Source: CAVQBP01 sp963782475 (lineage in GTDB: Bacteria > Bacteroidota > Ignavibacteria > Ignavibacteriales > Ignavibacteriaceae). Taken from it: DNA of 64,000 nt. The translations under genes and the position numbers were made by a program. Where the stretch lies: assembly GCA_963782475.1 (NCBI GenBank), contig CAWAJW010000015.1, positions 1 to 64,000 of the forward strand, in the 5' to 3' direction. Under the pieces are notes generated by a model. That model made no database searches and had not been told where the DNA came from. It worked only from the letters and a program-made list of their open reading frames with translations. Of the stretch, positions 8,306 to 17,193 are shown piece after piece (position 1 is the first letter of the stretch; each line of letters opens with the position of its first letter).

Positions 8306-9713
8306 CTCTTTCCCTATGATGATGCAAACAAAAAATATAAGCGAGGTAAATTACAATATTTACTCCTTATTTTTCTAAAGAAATATTGTTGATCTTTGTA
8401 ACCATATGCCATTCTTTTTATTACTTTTATTTTATTATTGACTCCTTCAATTGTTCCACTTGTCCTGCCGTATCTGAAGTAGTTTGATATATAATCAATA
8501 TTATTTTCTACAGTTTTGCAAAAATCTCTTAAAGGTCTAAGTTTTGTTTGTTTTACTTCTTCTATCCAGTTTCTTAATGTTTGAACCGATTGCTCTACAT
8601 TTATACCTGGTTTGTAAATTTCATAAAACTGTTCCTTTAATAAATATGCTTTATAAAGTGGACTATTTAACTTTTCTAATTTAGCAAGTAATCCCGCTTG
8701 ATCTTCATTATGGTTTGATGGATGTTTCAATAAAACCCATCTGGTATTACTCCTTTCTTTCTCAGTTAATACTCCTATTCGCTTCTGTCTTTTTTCAATT
8801 TCCTTTTGGCTCATCTGTAAGTTTTCTTTATACTTTTTCTCCATAATATATTTATTACTCTTGCTTGTCATTCCGGATATTATTGTTTTTCTTATTGAAT
8901 CTATTGCTTGATTAAGTAGACTCTCTAGATGAAATTTATCGATTATTATATCAGCTTTCGGTAATTGTTCTTTGATTGAAGCTATATAAGCTCTTGACAT
9001 ATCCGTATTTACTGTTTTTATTGATGCTTTCTGTTCCTCTGTTAGTTTCTGGAAAAAAGCTTTTAGTGACTGCTTTGTATTTCCTTGATTATAATCTATC
9101 GGTTTTGCTTTACCATCTGAGAGATTGTAAATTATAGTTATGTACTTATATCCTTTCTTAAATGATATCTCATCTACTCCAATATTTGTTAAATTATCAT
9201 ATTTTATCGGCGGGAGGTTTTTTTTAGAAAGTAATCTTCATACCTGTATACTGTATTATCATCTAAATTATATTCTTCCGATACTTGTTTAGGAGGTATT
9301 ATATTGGACATTTTACCTATAAACATCTTGAATCTTTTTGTTGCAAATTGATTTTTTTCTACCAGCTCTAATTCTTTTTTATATAACTTCTTGCAACTTG
9401 GACATTGATAATATATTGTCTCATAATGTAATCTGACTTCAATGTATTCTCCTAGTGGTAGGTCTCTTACTACTCGCTTACGTCTGGATTTATCATATCT
9501 GGTCTTCAGTTCGCAGATCGGACAATACATTGAATCTTCTTTGGGAATCAACATTATATCCATTCTTTTCCTTTCCTTATTCATATTCACTACTTCAATA
9601 ACGTAATTCTCACTCCCTATTATTGTAGAGATATTATCTGTAAACATTGGCCCTCCTTGTTTACCAAATCTACTTCTATAATTTTTATCCTGCAATAGCT
9701 AGGGGAAAGAACC
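8306..9713 (-). mobile_element. ISL3-family insertion sequence
   Basis: The 1,408-bp element has imperfect terminal inverted repeats: left GGCTCTTTCCCTATG (8306-) and right, read inward, GGTTCTTTCCCCTAG (ending 9713), extended by a shared TGCA about 10 bp further in. It is bounded by a 7-bp direct repeat CATTCTG (8299-8305 and 9714-9720); ISL3 elements usually give 8 bp. It encodes one transposase, broken by one frameshift. GGCTCTTTCC-type ends are characteristic of ISL3. Confidence 0.9.
8314..9647 (-). pseudogene. ISL3-family DDE transposase (one frameshift)
   Basis: The N-terminal part (9204-9647) carries the ISL3 zinc-binding domain: CPICELK and CPSCKKLYK give two C-x2-C pairs. The C-terminal part (8314 upward) holds the DDE domain, with IGVDEISFKKG (first D), VNTDMSRAYIASI and DIIIDKFH (second D) and a late acidic region. 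The frames join at an eight-base homopolymer (plus-strand Ts 9218-9225): one more A on the coding strand would read ...FLKKNLPPIKYDN. The start is the ATG at 9647, preceded by AAGGAGG, better than the upstream TTG at 9695. Joined length is about 444 aa, normal for the family. Not a known programmed-frameshift family, so probably inactive or a sequencing error. Confidence 0.85.
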
Positions 9714-9959
9714 CATTCTGACATTTTTGATTAAATGAATTTCAATAATTTTTCATTAGCATTTTGAATTTTGGTAGAGAGGTGTTTACTCGGTTTTGCC
9801 TTGGGGTTGTAGCGGAGTTGGGATGCAATATAAATACATAAGGGGAGGAGGGAGTAACTTATCAGTCATTTTGGCAAGAAAGAAATGGAATAGGGAAGTA
9901 TGGAAGAAAAGAAATTAATCATTGGTCATTCAATAGTCATTTTGGTCGTCATTAAGTTG

Positions 9960-10163
9960 TTAGGAAACTTCCCTCATCACTTTTAAATGGCTCCTTAACA
10001 TCTCAATCTTTTCTCTTTTCATAATCATTACAATTTCCTCATCCATAATTTCATGATTTAATTCACTTAGGAGAATATTAACGATCCGGGCTGAAGGTAA
10101 ATCCAGAGCATTAGATAATTGCCGGATTTTATTGGCGTTCTCTTCTGTTAACTCGATATGCAT
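9960..10163 (-). CDS. Small protein, possible ribbon-helix-helix DNA binder
   Basis: 67 residues from the ATG at 10163 (MHIELTEENANKIRQLSNAL...). The longer frame from 10235 adds a hydrophobic stretch that looks like read-through. The short beta-start followed by two helices, with LDLPSARIVNILL in the second, resembles small RHH or HTH regulators. No confident family. Upstream sequence 9721-9959 holds GTCATTTTGG repeats but no gene. Confidence 0.4.
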   Translation of the reverse strand: MHIELTEENANKIRQLSNALDLPSARIVNILLSELNHEIMDEEIVMIMKREKIEMLRSHLKVMREVS

Positions 10164-10366
10164 TTTGATAATAAAATTTATTAGAGATGTTGCAAATGTA
10201 TAAAAAAAATTAAAACAAAATAAAAGTTTTCTCATTACCTTATTTTTTTCCTATAGCATTTAAGTGAAAGAAACAAAATAATTTAGTCATAAAAAGTCCT
10301 TCCGATGACCTGTTCCAAAAACTAATTTTGCAAACAAAAATTCTTATCCCCAAGGGATGGATTTCT

Positions 10367-10882
10367 ATGAAAAAGAATTTATTGTTCATCGTCTTTATAT
10401 GTTTTTCTTCCGAAGCTATAACCGCACAATCCTTCACAATTCCTATAGAGCATTATTATTACCAGGTGAAAGTTAAAGTTGCTCGGGTTATTGATGGGGA
10501 TACATTTGTATTGTCAGATTCTACTCATGTTAGGCTGCTTGGTGTTAATACACCGGAACTACATAAAAAAAGTATTGAAGATACTTTGTTTGCAGATTCA
10601 GCGGCTAATTTCCTGAAAAGATTAATCGATGGAAAAAATATTAAGCTAACATTCGATAGAGAATTATATGGCATTTTCGGAAGGTTGTTAGCGTATGCAT
10701 GGTTAACCGATATCAATGACAAAGATTCATTATTTGTTCAAGCTGAACTATTGAAAGCCGGCCTTGCAAGAATTTTCTATTATCCCAAAGGAATGAAATA
10801 TTATTACATATTTCAAAACCTTAGAAGAACTGCAAGAAGAAAAAGGCTGGGAATATGGGGGATAAGGTCGAGGGAGTATTGA
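10367..10882 (+). CDS. Secreted staphylococcal-nuclease-like nuclease
   Basis: A thermonuclease-family (SNase/TNase) enzyme that cuts DNA and RNA using calcium. The start is the ATG at 10367, giving a signal peptide MKKNLLFIVFICFSSEAITAQ; the frame from 10328 only adds 13 residues before it. The family signatures are present: VIDGDTFVLSDSTHVRLLGVNTPE (quoted in parts: VIDGDTF, VRLLGVNTPE) with the R and D/E catalytic positions, and later YGIFGRLLAYAW with the third catalytic Arg. Length ~171 aa is normal for the family. It lies among lysis-like genes, so it could act as a released nuclease. Confidence 0.88.
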   Translation: MKKNLLFIVFICFSSEAITAQSFTIPIEHYYYQVKVKVARVIDGDTFVLSDSTHVRLLGVNTPELHKKSIEDTLFADSAANFLKRLIDGKNIKLTFDRELYGIFGRLLAYAWLTDINDKDSLFVQAELLKAGLARIFYYPKGMKYYYIFQNLRRTARRKRLGIWGIRSREY

Positions 10883-10972
10883 GTAGTGAGTGGGATACTA
10901 GACGATACTGGATACTCTATACCGGATAAATTCAGAGGTCAGAAATCAGAAGATTAGAAAATCGGAGGTTAG

Positions 10973-11219
10973 ATGACAGAAGGTGATGAGCTTTTAGAAA
11001 ATATTATTCATAAGTGTCCGTTTATTCAGTTAAACCGGAAGGGGTTAATCAATCATACGAGATTAAGAAATATCAGGATAAAAAAAGAATTTATTATGCT
11101 CAGAACAAAAATGAAACCAATGGATGCAGATTGAGTATTTAGCAAAAAAATATTTCCGGTCCGAGTCAACTATTTATTCGATTGTGTACAGAAGGAAACG
11201 TAGGCAAGATAAAAAATAA
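10973..11219 (+). pseudogene. Small HTH protein gene with one frameshift
   Basis: Reading from ATG 10973 (ribosome site CGGAGG 8 bp upstream) gives MTEGDELLENIIHKCPFIQL... to MKPMDAD and then a stop. In the next frame the sequence continues naturally as QIEYLAKKYFRSESTIYSI followed by VYRRKRRQDKK and a TAA at 11217-11219. The second half looks like a helix-turn-helix of a small regulator. Joined length is about 80 residues. Each half alone is short enough to be missed. Low-complexity GATACT and GGTCAGA repeats precede it (10880-10960). Confidence 0.5.
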
Positions 11220-11292
11220 AAGTAAAAAGATAAAAGGAAGATAATGTCAAGATAGAAATCAAAAGTCAAAAATAGATTCAATTAAAATGGAA

Positions 11293-11913
11293 TATGAAAA
11301 ATTTATTTACACATGATTATTTAGTATTCATACTCTTAATGGGAATTTGTGTTGGCGGAGCAGGTTGCAATAGTATATCTGATATTTTCCATGGTGAAGA
11401 AAATAATAAGCTTAAGAATGAAAATATTGAGTTTGAAATTTTCTTTAGATTCTCTTTCCAATTCTTATGATTCGTTATATGATGATTATACTTCAATTAA
11501 AAATAACAAAACCTGATACGGTTTTTGTGTCAATTCCAATTGACTCAATTAATTGGATAGATTCAACAAGGTATATTCTTAAAGACTCAATTGTTTTAAT
11601 ACCGCACGATACTTTAATAATCCACTTAAAAGATTCTTTGGTTTATCATTATAAAGATACTACTCTTAATAACTATCGCGATTCAGTAATAATCTCCTAT
11701 GATGAAAGAACTTTTCCTACCGAGACAATTGAAAAGTATTTGAATTTGTTTTTCAAAACAGACAACCTAAGTGATACAACCGGGTTGCATTTTAATTTTG
11801 AAGTTTTTGATGGTCCGAAGTTGAGTTATAAAAAGGATTCACTTTACCAGGTGCCTGATTCAATTATAGGATGGAGGTTGGAATGGTGGAAGGAAGGGGA
11901 AGGGAAGAATTGA
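11293..11913 (+). pseudogene. Lipoprotein, possibly spanin-like (two frameshifts)
   Basis: ATG at 11293 opens a lipoprotein signal, MKNLFTHDYLVFILLMGICV then GGAGC (lipobox Cys), followed by a polar region. The frame is lost near 11430 and again near 11505. The last part (11508-11913) is a serine/threonine/aspartate-rich stretch with repeated D-T-L/D-S-I units (PDTVFVSIPIDSINWIDS). Assembled, it is a ~205-residue surface lipoprotein. Together with the holin-like gene at 12295 and the lysin-like gene at 13421 it suggests an outer-membrane lysis component; this is inference from order and size. Confidence 0.5.
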
Positions 11914-11979
11914 ATCAAGTGAAATTCGGAGACCGGACGTTAAATAACTATACGGAGACGGTTACGTTAATAATTTTTT

Positions 11980-12192
11980 GTTCTTTTCTCTTGAAAGAAA
12001 AGAACCAAAAGTTCAAGGCTGCAAATAAATCGCTAAAATTTTATTTCATTCCGCTACAGAAAAAGAACTCGTCCCGCCTGAATGTAAAAAGCATTGAGCG
12101 GGACTCGGACAGCTTTTTCTGTTTAACCTGCCTAGCCGGCAGGCAGGCGCTTCATTCCATAAAATTTTTTAACGCGATTTATTTGAGGCCGG
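11980..12192 (+). repeat. R1 nested-palindrome repeat, copy 3
   Basis: First hairpin GTTCTTTTC / GAAAAGAAC. Nested stems: A CAAATAAATCGC / GCGATTTATTTG, B AAAATTTTAT / ATAAAATTTT, C CAGAAAAAG / CTTTTTCTG, D GTCCCGC / GCGGGAC. Stems B, C and D differ in sequence from copy 1 but keep pairing. A mini-palindrome CCTGCC-TAGCC-GGCAGG lies in the 3' arm. It ends ~105 bp before the holin-like gene. Confidence 0.85.
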
Positions 12193-12294
12193 AAAACTGG
12201 CTAGCATGTTTTAAGAACATTGTAGAGAACTTATTAACGACATATTGTTTAAGGACAAATGGAATTTCAACTCAATAAATGAAAGGAAATTGTT

Positions 12295-12492
12295 ATGAAT
12301 AATTTGAAAGATACTATTACAAATATTGTAGCTACCATTGTTGGTGTTGGAACTTTAGTTTCAACTGTTCTTGGGAAAATACCCTCCGATGCTAAGTGGT
12401 ATGTCTGGGTGGGAGCTTCAGCTATTGTAATAATTTCGTATTTCACAGGTAAAGGACAGGATGGGAAGAAAATCGATTTGAATAATGAATAA
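12295..12492 (+). CDS. Holin-like small membrane protein
   Basis: 65 residues with two hydrophobic segments (residues 9-27, TNIVATIVGVGTLVSTVLG, and 34-51, WYVWVGASAIVIISYFTG) and a charged tail (GKGQDGKKIDLNNE). This hairpin topology and size suit a class II-like holin. A ribosome site (AAAGGAAA) precedes the ATG, and a strong terminator follows, so it is probably expressed alone, downstream of R1 copy 3. Confidence 0.6.
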   Translation: MNNLKDTITNIVATIVGVGTLVSTVLGKIPSDAKWYVWVGASAIVIISYFTGKGQDGKKIDLNNE

Positions 12493-12522
12493 GAAAAGAG
12501 ATTCTTTTCTGTATCCTGGAAT

Positions 12523-12567
12523 GATGTGCAGCTATTAGTTATACACTGAAATCTGCACATCTTTTTT
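12523..12567 (+). terminator. Terminator of the holin-like gene
   Basis: A perfect 9-bp stem (GATGTGCAG 12523-12531, CTGCACATC 12553-12561) is followed by six Ts at 12562-12567, 31 bp past the stop codon. Confidence 0.85.
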
Positions 12568-12583
12568 GTATATGGATGAAAAA

Positions 12584-12720
12584 TGAAAATTGATTTTAAG
12601 GGCAGGTTTAGTCATAAGTAAGGGGAATTCTTAGGGTAATGGAAAAAGATAAGTACAGAGATGAAAAATTGGCCGAAAACCTACGCTATTTCGTAGGGTT
12701 TTTAAGAGTTGAGAGAATGA
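12584..12720 (+). repeat. R2 hairpin repeat, copy 1, with an orf80-like 3' end
   Basis: AAAATTGATTTTAAGG... encodes KIDFKGRFSHK and a stop, matching the end of the protein at 51671-51913 (KIDSEGMFVYE). It is followed by GTAAGGGGAA and, at 12680-12697, the hairpin CCTACG-CTATTT-CGTAGG with A-rich and T-rich arms. R2 is followed ~110 bp later by R1 copy 4, the same order as at 51880-52390. Confidence 0.75.
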
Positions 12721-12806
12721 AATAGAGTACAATTATTCAAATTTCTGTTGAAACAATAAAAAACAACAAGTAGCTGAATGAGAACAATTTCGAAAATATT
12801 TCTTTT

Positions 12807-12990
12807 TTCTTTTCTCTTGAAAGAAAAGAACCAAAAGTTCAAGACTGCAAATAAATTGCTAAATTTTTGCTCCATTCCATGGCAGAGAATAAACTCGCCC
12901 GCTTGGATTATTTAGCTATGAGCGGGCTCAAACAGTATTCTCTGCTAATCATTCCATTCCGCAAAAATTTTTAACGCAATTTATTTGAGG
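12807..12990 (+). repeat. R1 nested-palindrome repeat, copy 4
   Basis: Stem A is CAAATAAATTGC / GCAATTTATTTG: the C:G pair of copies 1 and 3 has become T:A, a compensatory change. Stem B AAATTTTTGC / GCAAAAATTT, stem C GCAGAGAATA / TATTCTCTGC and stem D GCCCGC / GCGGGC are intact. Confidence 0.85.
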
Positions 12991-13106
12991 TCGGAAAAAC
13001 CTGGATAGCATTGTTCAGGAACATTGCAGACGATACATCATTAACTACATATTTTTTAAATAAGAAATCATATAGCAGAATGGAAACAATTTCGAAATTA
13101 ATCTCT

Positions 13107-13312
13107 TTTCTTTTCTCTTGAAAGAAAAGAAACAAAAGTTCAAGGCTGCAAATAAATCGCTAAAATTTTATTTCATTTCGCTAAAGAAAAAGAACTCGTC
13201 CCGCACAGAATGTAAACAAGGGGCGGGACTCAAACAGCTTTTTCTTTTTAACCTGCCTAGCCGGCAGGCAGGCGCTTCATTCCATAAAATTTTTTAACGC
13301 GATTTATTTGAG
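13107..13312 (+). repeat. R1 nested-palindrome repeat, copy 5
   Basis: First hairpin TTTCTTTTC / GAAAAGAAA (outer G:C pair of copy 3 replaced by T:A). Stem C AAAGAAAAAG / CTTTTTCTTT, stem D GTCCCGC / GCGGGGC-like (CCGCACAG...GGGGCGGGAC), stem A CAAATAAATCGC / GCGATTTATTTG. A CCTGCCTAGCCGGCAGG mini-palindrome lies in the 3' arm. It ends ~110 bp before the lysin-like gene. Confidence 0.85.
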
Positions 13313-13420
13313 GCCGGAAAAACGTGATAGCTTTGTTTAGGAACTCGTAGACGATACTTCATTAACTGAACATTTTAAGAAGTGTAGAACGGATAAAACT
13401 GATGAAAAATGGAGGGTAAA

Positions 13421-14003
13421 ATGGAAAAACCAACACTGGAGGAAATATTAAAAGTTTATAAAGCAAAAGGGTATAAAATTTTTGAATCAAAGGATCCGAA
13501 TGGGAAAGTGATTCCTTTTAATCTTAATATCGGAGGAATAAGAACTAATGATATGACTCCAAATACTTTTAATGATTTCGAGTTTTGTTTTTATAAGGAT
13601 GAAAATGAACAACAGAAATTCTTATATATGGGAAATTACTACAGACCCGGGACTTTATTATTTAAGGTTTCCTCTAAATAATAAGGGGACTGCTATTCTT
13701 GCTCCCGGACAATATTTAGGCTGCTGGCAAATTGGATTGCATAAAGGAAAATATAAAGCGCTGGTACAATCAGGTAATGCTGTTAAAGTCTACAGAGATT
13801 GTAATAGGGATGATAAATATGATTATAAGGAATGGACTGCAGAGTGGGGATATTTTGGAATAGATAATCATAGAGCTAGTAAATACAGGATTGTAAATTA
13901 TGTAAATAAATTTTCAGCCGGCTGTCAGGTTTTTAAGGATCCGAAAGATTTTGATGAATTGATGGCATTATGCAGCTATTCTGTTAAATTTTTTACCCAA
14001 TAG
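13421..14003 (+). pseudogene. Lysin-like protein of a phage-associated family (one frameshift)
   Basis: The start is ATG 13421, 4 bp after GGAGGGTAAA. The first frame gives MEKPTLEEILKVYKAKGYKI... to FLYMG. The second continues DPGLYYLRFPLNNKGTAILAP..., GLHKGKYKALVQ, GIDNHRAS and KFSAGCQVF to a stop at 14003. The frames meet near 13625-13640. H in GIDNHRAS followed 15 residues later by SAGC resembles the His...SxGC arrangement of L,D-transpeptidase-like enzymes, so I infer a peptidoglycan-acting enzyme. I remember this family from Bacteroidota phages and lysis regions but cannot give a name. A decayed second copy of its 3' end lies at 56890-57054. Confidence 0.6.
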
Positions 14004-14108
14004 ATTTAGTTATACTTTGATTGAGGAGAGAGATTTCTTTAGCATATAAGTATTTGTGTAAATTTTTATTAATCGGGAAATAAATTATTGTAAATTGAAT
14101 GCGTAATT

Positions 14109-14753
14109 CTATAAAATTGAGCCTATTTTTTTAATTGTTGACATCTTATTCCTTGAATATGTTTGGTTTTTTGAATAAAAAAGACCAAAGAAAATATTGA
14201 TATCATATCGTTTCATAAGTTCCTCTTTAATAAGATTAGTATGATACTTACCTCCTCCAGATATCAATAAAGATGGCGCAATATGTTTTGGATTTTGAAA
14301 AGAAGTTTCCTTATTAAAGATTTCATTTTTTAGTTCATGGAATAAACCAATATAACTAAAGAGTAATTCAGGAAAAGGATTATAATTTTTAATTTCACAA
14401 AAGCTCTGTAATTTTTCATTCGGAACATAATAATATCCTCTAGAGCCGGAGAAAAAATAGTTAGGATTATTTAATTTCTTAATAGAATTAATAGAAATAA
14501 CCGAAATATCAGGGGTTATATACAAATTTTTATTTAATGCAGATGCAACTGCAATATTATGATGAATTTCAAAGCTAAATTTTTTCTTACTCATTTTGTA
14601 GTTGTATTCTTTCTGAATTTCGAAATATGAAAAGTTCATAGGATACCCTGTAGGTGATAACTTATATTTAAATTCATTGTTAATTAGATTCTTAGGGTAC
14701 GCTTTATATCCATTATTTTCATAAAATTTAACAATATTATTATAACAAGACAT
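14109..14753 (-). CDS. Predicted PD-(D/E)XK nuclease-like protein
   Basis: 214 residues of unknown family. It shows a restriction-endonuclease-like pattern: E62 in FEIHH, P81-D82 in YITPDISVI and E120-x-K122 in SFCEIKNYNPFPE. This is the order D...ExK of PD-(D/E)XK nucleases. The frame stays open for 36 more codons upstream of the ATG (...FKIEIAFFLKKHKTTI), right up to the stop of the ORF at 14862. So either translation starts at a non-ATG codon or the two ORFs were once one gene divided by a TAA. It sits downstream of Gabija in the same direction. Confidence 0.45.
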   Translation of the reverse strand: MSCYNNIVKFYENNGYKAYPKNLINNEFKYKLSPTGYPMNFSYFEIQKEYNYKMSKKKFSFEIHHNIAVASALNKNLYITPDISVISINSIKKLNNPNYFFSGSRGYYYVPNEKLQSFCEIKNYNPFPELLFSYIGLFHELKNEIFNKETSFQNPKHIAPSLLISGGGKYHTNLIKEELMKRYDINIFFGLFYSKNQTYSRNKMSTIKKIGSIL

Positions 14754-14861
14754 TTCAAAAAACTGATTAATACGTTTACCCTGAGCACTAATTGTAGTTT
14801 TATGTTTCTTAAGGAAAAAAGCGATTTCAATTTTAAATTTATTTAAATCTTTAAAGGACTT

Positions 14862-15302
14862 TTAAATATTGGCGTTCTCAACATTTTTATAATACTTTTT
14901 AAAATTTGCTAAAAATTGTTCCATATTATCAAAGTCAAAAATATTATAACTAATATTATATTGTTGACATAACCACCTAAAATGATTTACAACTTTTTCT
15001 AACTTTATACTTTCATTTTTATCAAGTATATATCCCCGAATTCTTATTCCTTTGATATTATCAATAAGAAAAAATCTTCTAGAAAAATCAACAGCTGAAT
15101 CCAAGTGTACTATTATTCTTCTGTAGAAAATTGCTAATGAAAGAAAAATTTCAAAATATTCATAGTTTATATTGATTGTCCAGAAATATTTTTTAGGATA
15201 TGTATTTAATAAAAATTTTAAATCTTTCTCGTAACTGAAATATTCATTATAAAGTAAATTCGAAAGATTTCTTGGTAAGTTTTTACAAAAAAGCTTAATC
15301 AT
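14862..15302 (-). CDS. Hypothetical protein downstream of gajB
   Basis: 146 residues, rich in aromatic and basic residues, with no family I recognise. Its TAA stop is in frame with the ORF at 14109-14753, so it may be the N-terminal half of a larger protein whose C-terminal half holds the nuclease motif. It is on the same strand as gajA and gajB, 100 bp after gajB. Confidence 0.4.
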   Translation of the reverse strand: MIKLFCKNLPRNLSNLLYNEYFSYEKDLKFLLNTYPKKYFWTININYEYFEIFLSLAIFYRRIIVHLDSAVDFSRRFFLIDNIKGIRIRGYILDKNESIKLEKVVNHFRWLCQQYNISYNIFDFDNMEQFLANFKKYYKNVENANI

Positions 15303-15402
15303 ATCTTTACATTATTTATTTTTTTTTAGCTTATCATAAAATCATAATTAATTTCACCTAATCCATTCTTTTATTGAGTTTTATTTAAGAACAATTAAAT
15401 TT

Positions 15403-17193
15403 TTATAAAAATAAAACACAAGGATCATTTTCAGGCGTTAGTATTGTAGTTTGAAGTTTTGAACGTGTAACACTTACATGTAAATTATATCTTTGACTTA
15501 TACCTATATTCTCCTTTTTATTTCCGGGTATTATTCTATCGGGATTTGTTATTATAACTCTATTTTTTCTACGAGGCCAACCTTCAAAAATGATAACTTC
15601 ATCAAATTGTTTCCCTTTAGCTTTATGCATATTCATAACTACAACACCTGTTTCTGGTTTAATTGTTGTCGCAAAATGTTCACGAATAAAAGCCTGTCTT
15701 ACAATTTTCAGTGCATTAAGATAAGAACCATTCTCTCGCCAATCACTTGATAAAGAATCCCTTAGTTGCATACCTCTATTTAATAACCTAATATACTTTG
15801 CTTCTTCTGCTACCTGTTTCAAACGATTACAAGTACTTTGTTCAAGAACATTACGTATTTCCATCCAATCGTTATCAGGATTTCCAGTTTTAATTATTAT
15901 TTCACATTTTTCATAAACATCCAATATTGGAAGAAGAATACTATTCTTGGGAATATTTTTGTTTGCATTTTTACAAGCAACTAATTTATCTAATGCTTTT
16001 CCTATTCTTTCAGCTTCAGAGATATCTATTTGGTTAGGATCTGTCCCTCCCCGGCCAGAAAAGAAATTTTTTAGCAATGCAATAAATTCAATCTTGTTTT
16101 CAAAACTTTCTGTGTGACTGCATCAGAAATGCTATTATTTCGGCTGATAATACTACACCTTCCATATCAATCATTGCATGATTATGAATAGAAGGTAATG
16201 ATTCACTTCCGGTGGTGAGTGCTTCGGACACATTATGCATCATTTTTTTTGTCGGAACCAAAACAGCTAACGACCAATTACCTTTATTTATCATATGTAA
16301 TCTTTTAATCGCATGCAAAACTGTATATTTAAGTGAAGCATATGCTTGATTTTGATTTGGATGATAAGGTTTTATTTTAATACCTTTATATTCCGCCCTA
16401 AAATTACCGGTTAATAAATCATTACCAAACATTGCTATTTCAGTATCTTTATTTCTATGATTTTCATCGCTAATGTCAAATTCAGTGGGAGTAAACATAT
16501 GCCTGAAATTATTTATTCTTTCTGGATCGGCACCTAAAAAACCATAGATGCGTTGTTTAGGATCTGCTAAAGCGATCAATTTACTATACCTGCCTAATTG
16601 TATTACTAATTTCCATTGATCAAGATTAGTATCTTGAAATTCATCAAGAATTATTACAGGAAAAGCACCAGAAAAAATTTTTCGTATTTTATTACAACCC
16701 GATAATATCTTTTCTGAAAAATATGCAAACAAGTCGAAACAAATTTTTCCATCTTCAATAGCTAATCTTATTTGCTCTTTTTTAATGAGTATTTTTTTTT
16801 CTTCAATTGGTAAATTTGTATTCCGAATTGTTGACAAAGCAACTGCTTCCATTGATGGCGACAGTATTGATATAGTCTTCTGGGGAGACCTACAAGATAT
16901 CCATGAGTTTTAATGATTTTCCAAAAAAAAGAATGGTAAGTATCAACTATGATCGATTTTTTTATTTCTGATGTGAGTTCAATATTTTCTTCGATAGCTT
17001 GAATTACTCTTGAAACAGTTGGACGGGCAAAGCTAAGAAAAAGAACCTTTTGGCTTAATTTTAATTCTTTTCTTACAATATTGGATGCTTTTAAGATAGA
17101 AATAGTAGTTTTTCCGGAACCTGCTCCTCCTATTATAAGAAGATGTCCTTCAGCAAGTAAGATTTGTTTCTTTTTTTCGGAAAGTTCAATCAA
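15403..17193 (-). pseudogene. gajB: Gabija UvrD-like helicase GajB (two frameshifts)
   Basis: Three frames assemble into one ~595-residue UvrD/Rep-type helicase: 16768-17193 (Walker A GGAGSGKTT, residues 22-30), 16100-16852 (VIILDEFQDTN, the DExQ helicase motif II; LIALADPKQRIYGF motif III) and 15403-16077 (VVVMNMHKAKGKQFDEVI and LHVSVTRSK, motifs V and VI). Frame changes lie near 16865-16875 and 16105-16112. It overlaps the end of gajA by 4 bp. In Gabija, GajB is thought to sense nucleotide depletion and DNA ends and to activate GajA. If the frameshifts are real the system is dead. Confidence 0.8.

Noticed and set aside
8314..9647. Programmed frameshift in the transposase
   Set aside because: ISL3 elements are not known to use one, and many unrelated genes here break in homopolymers.
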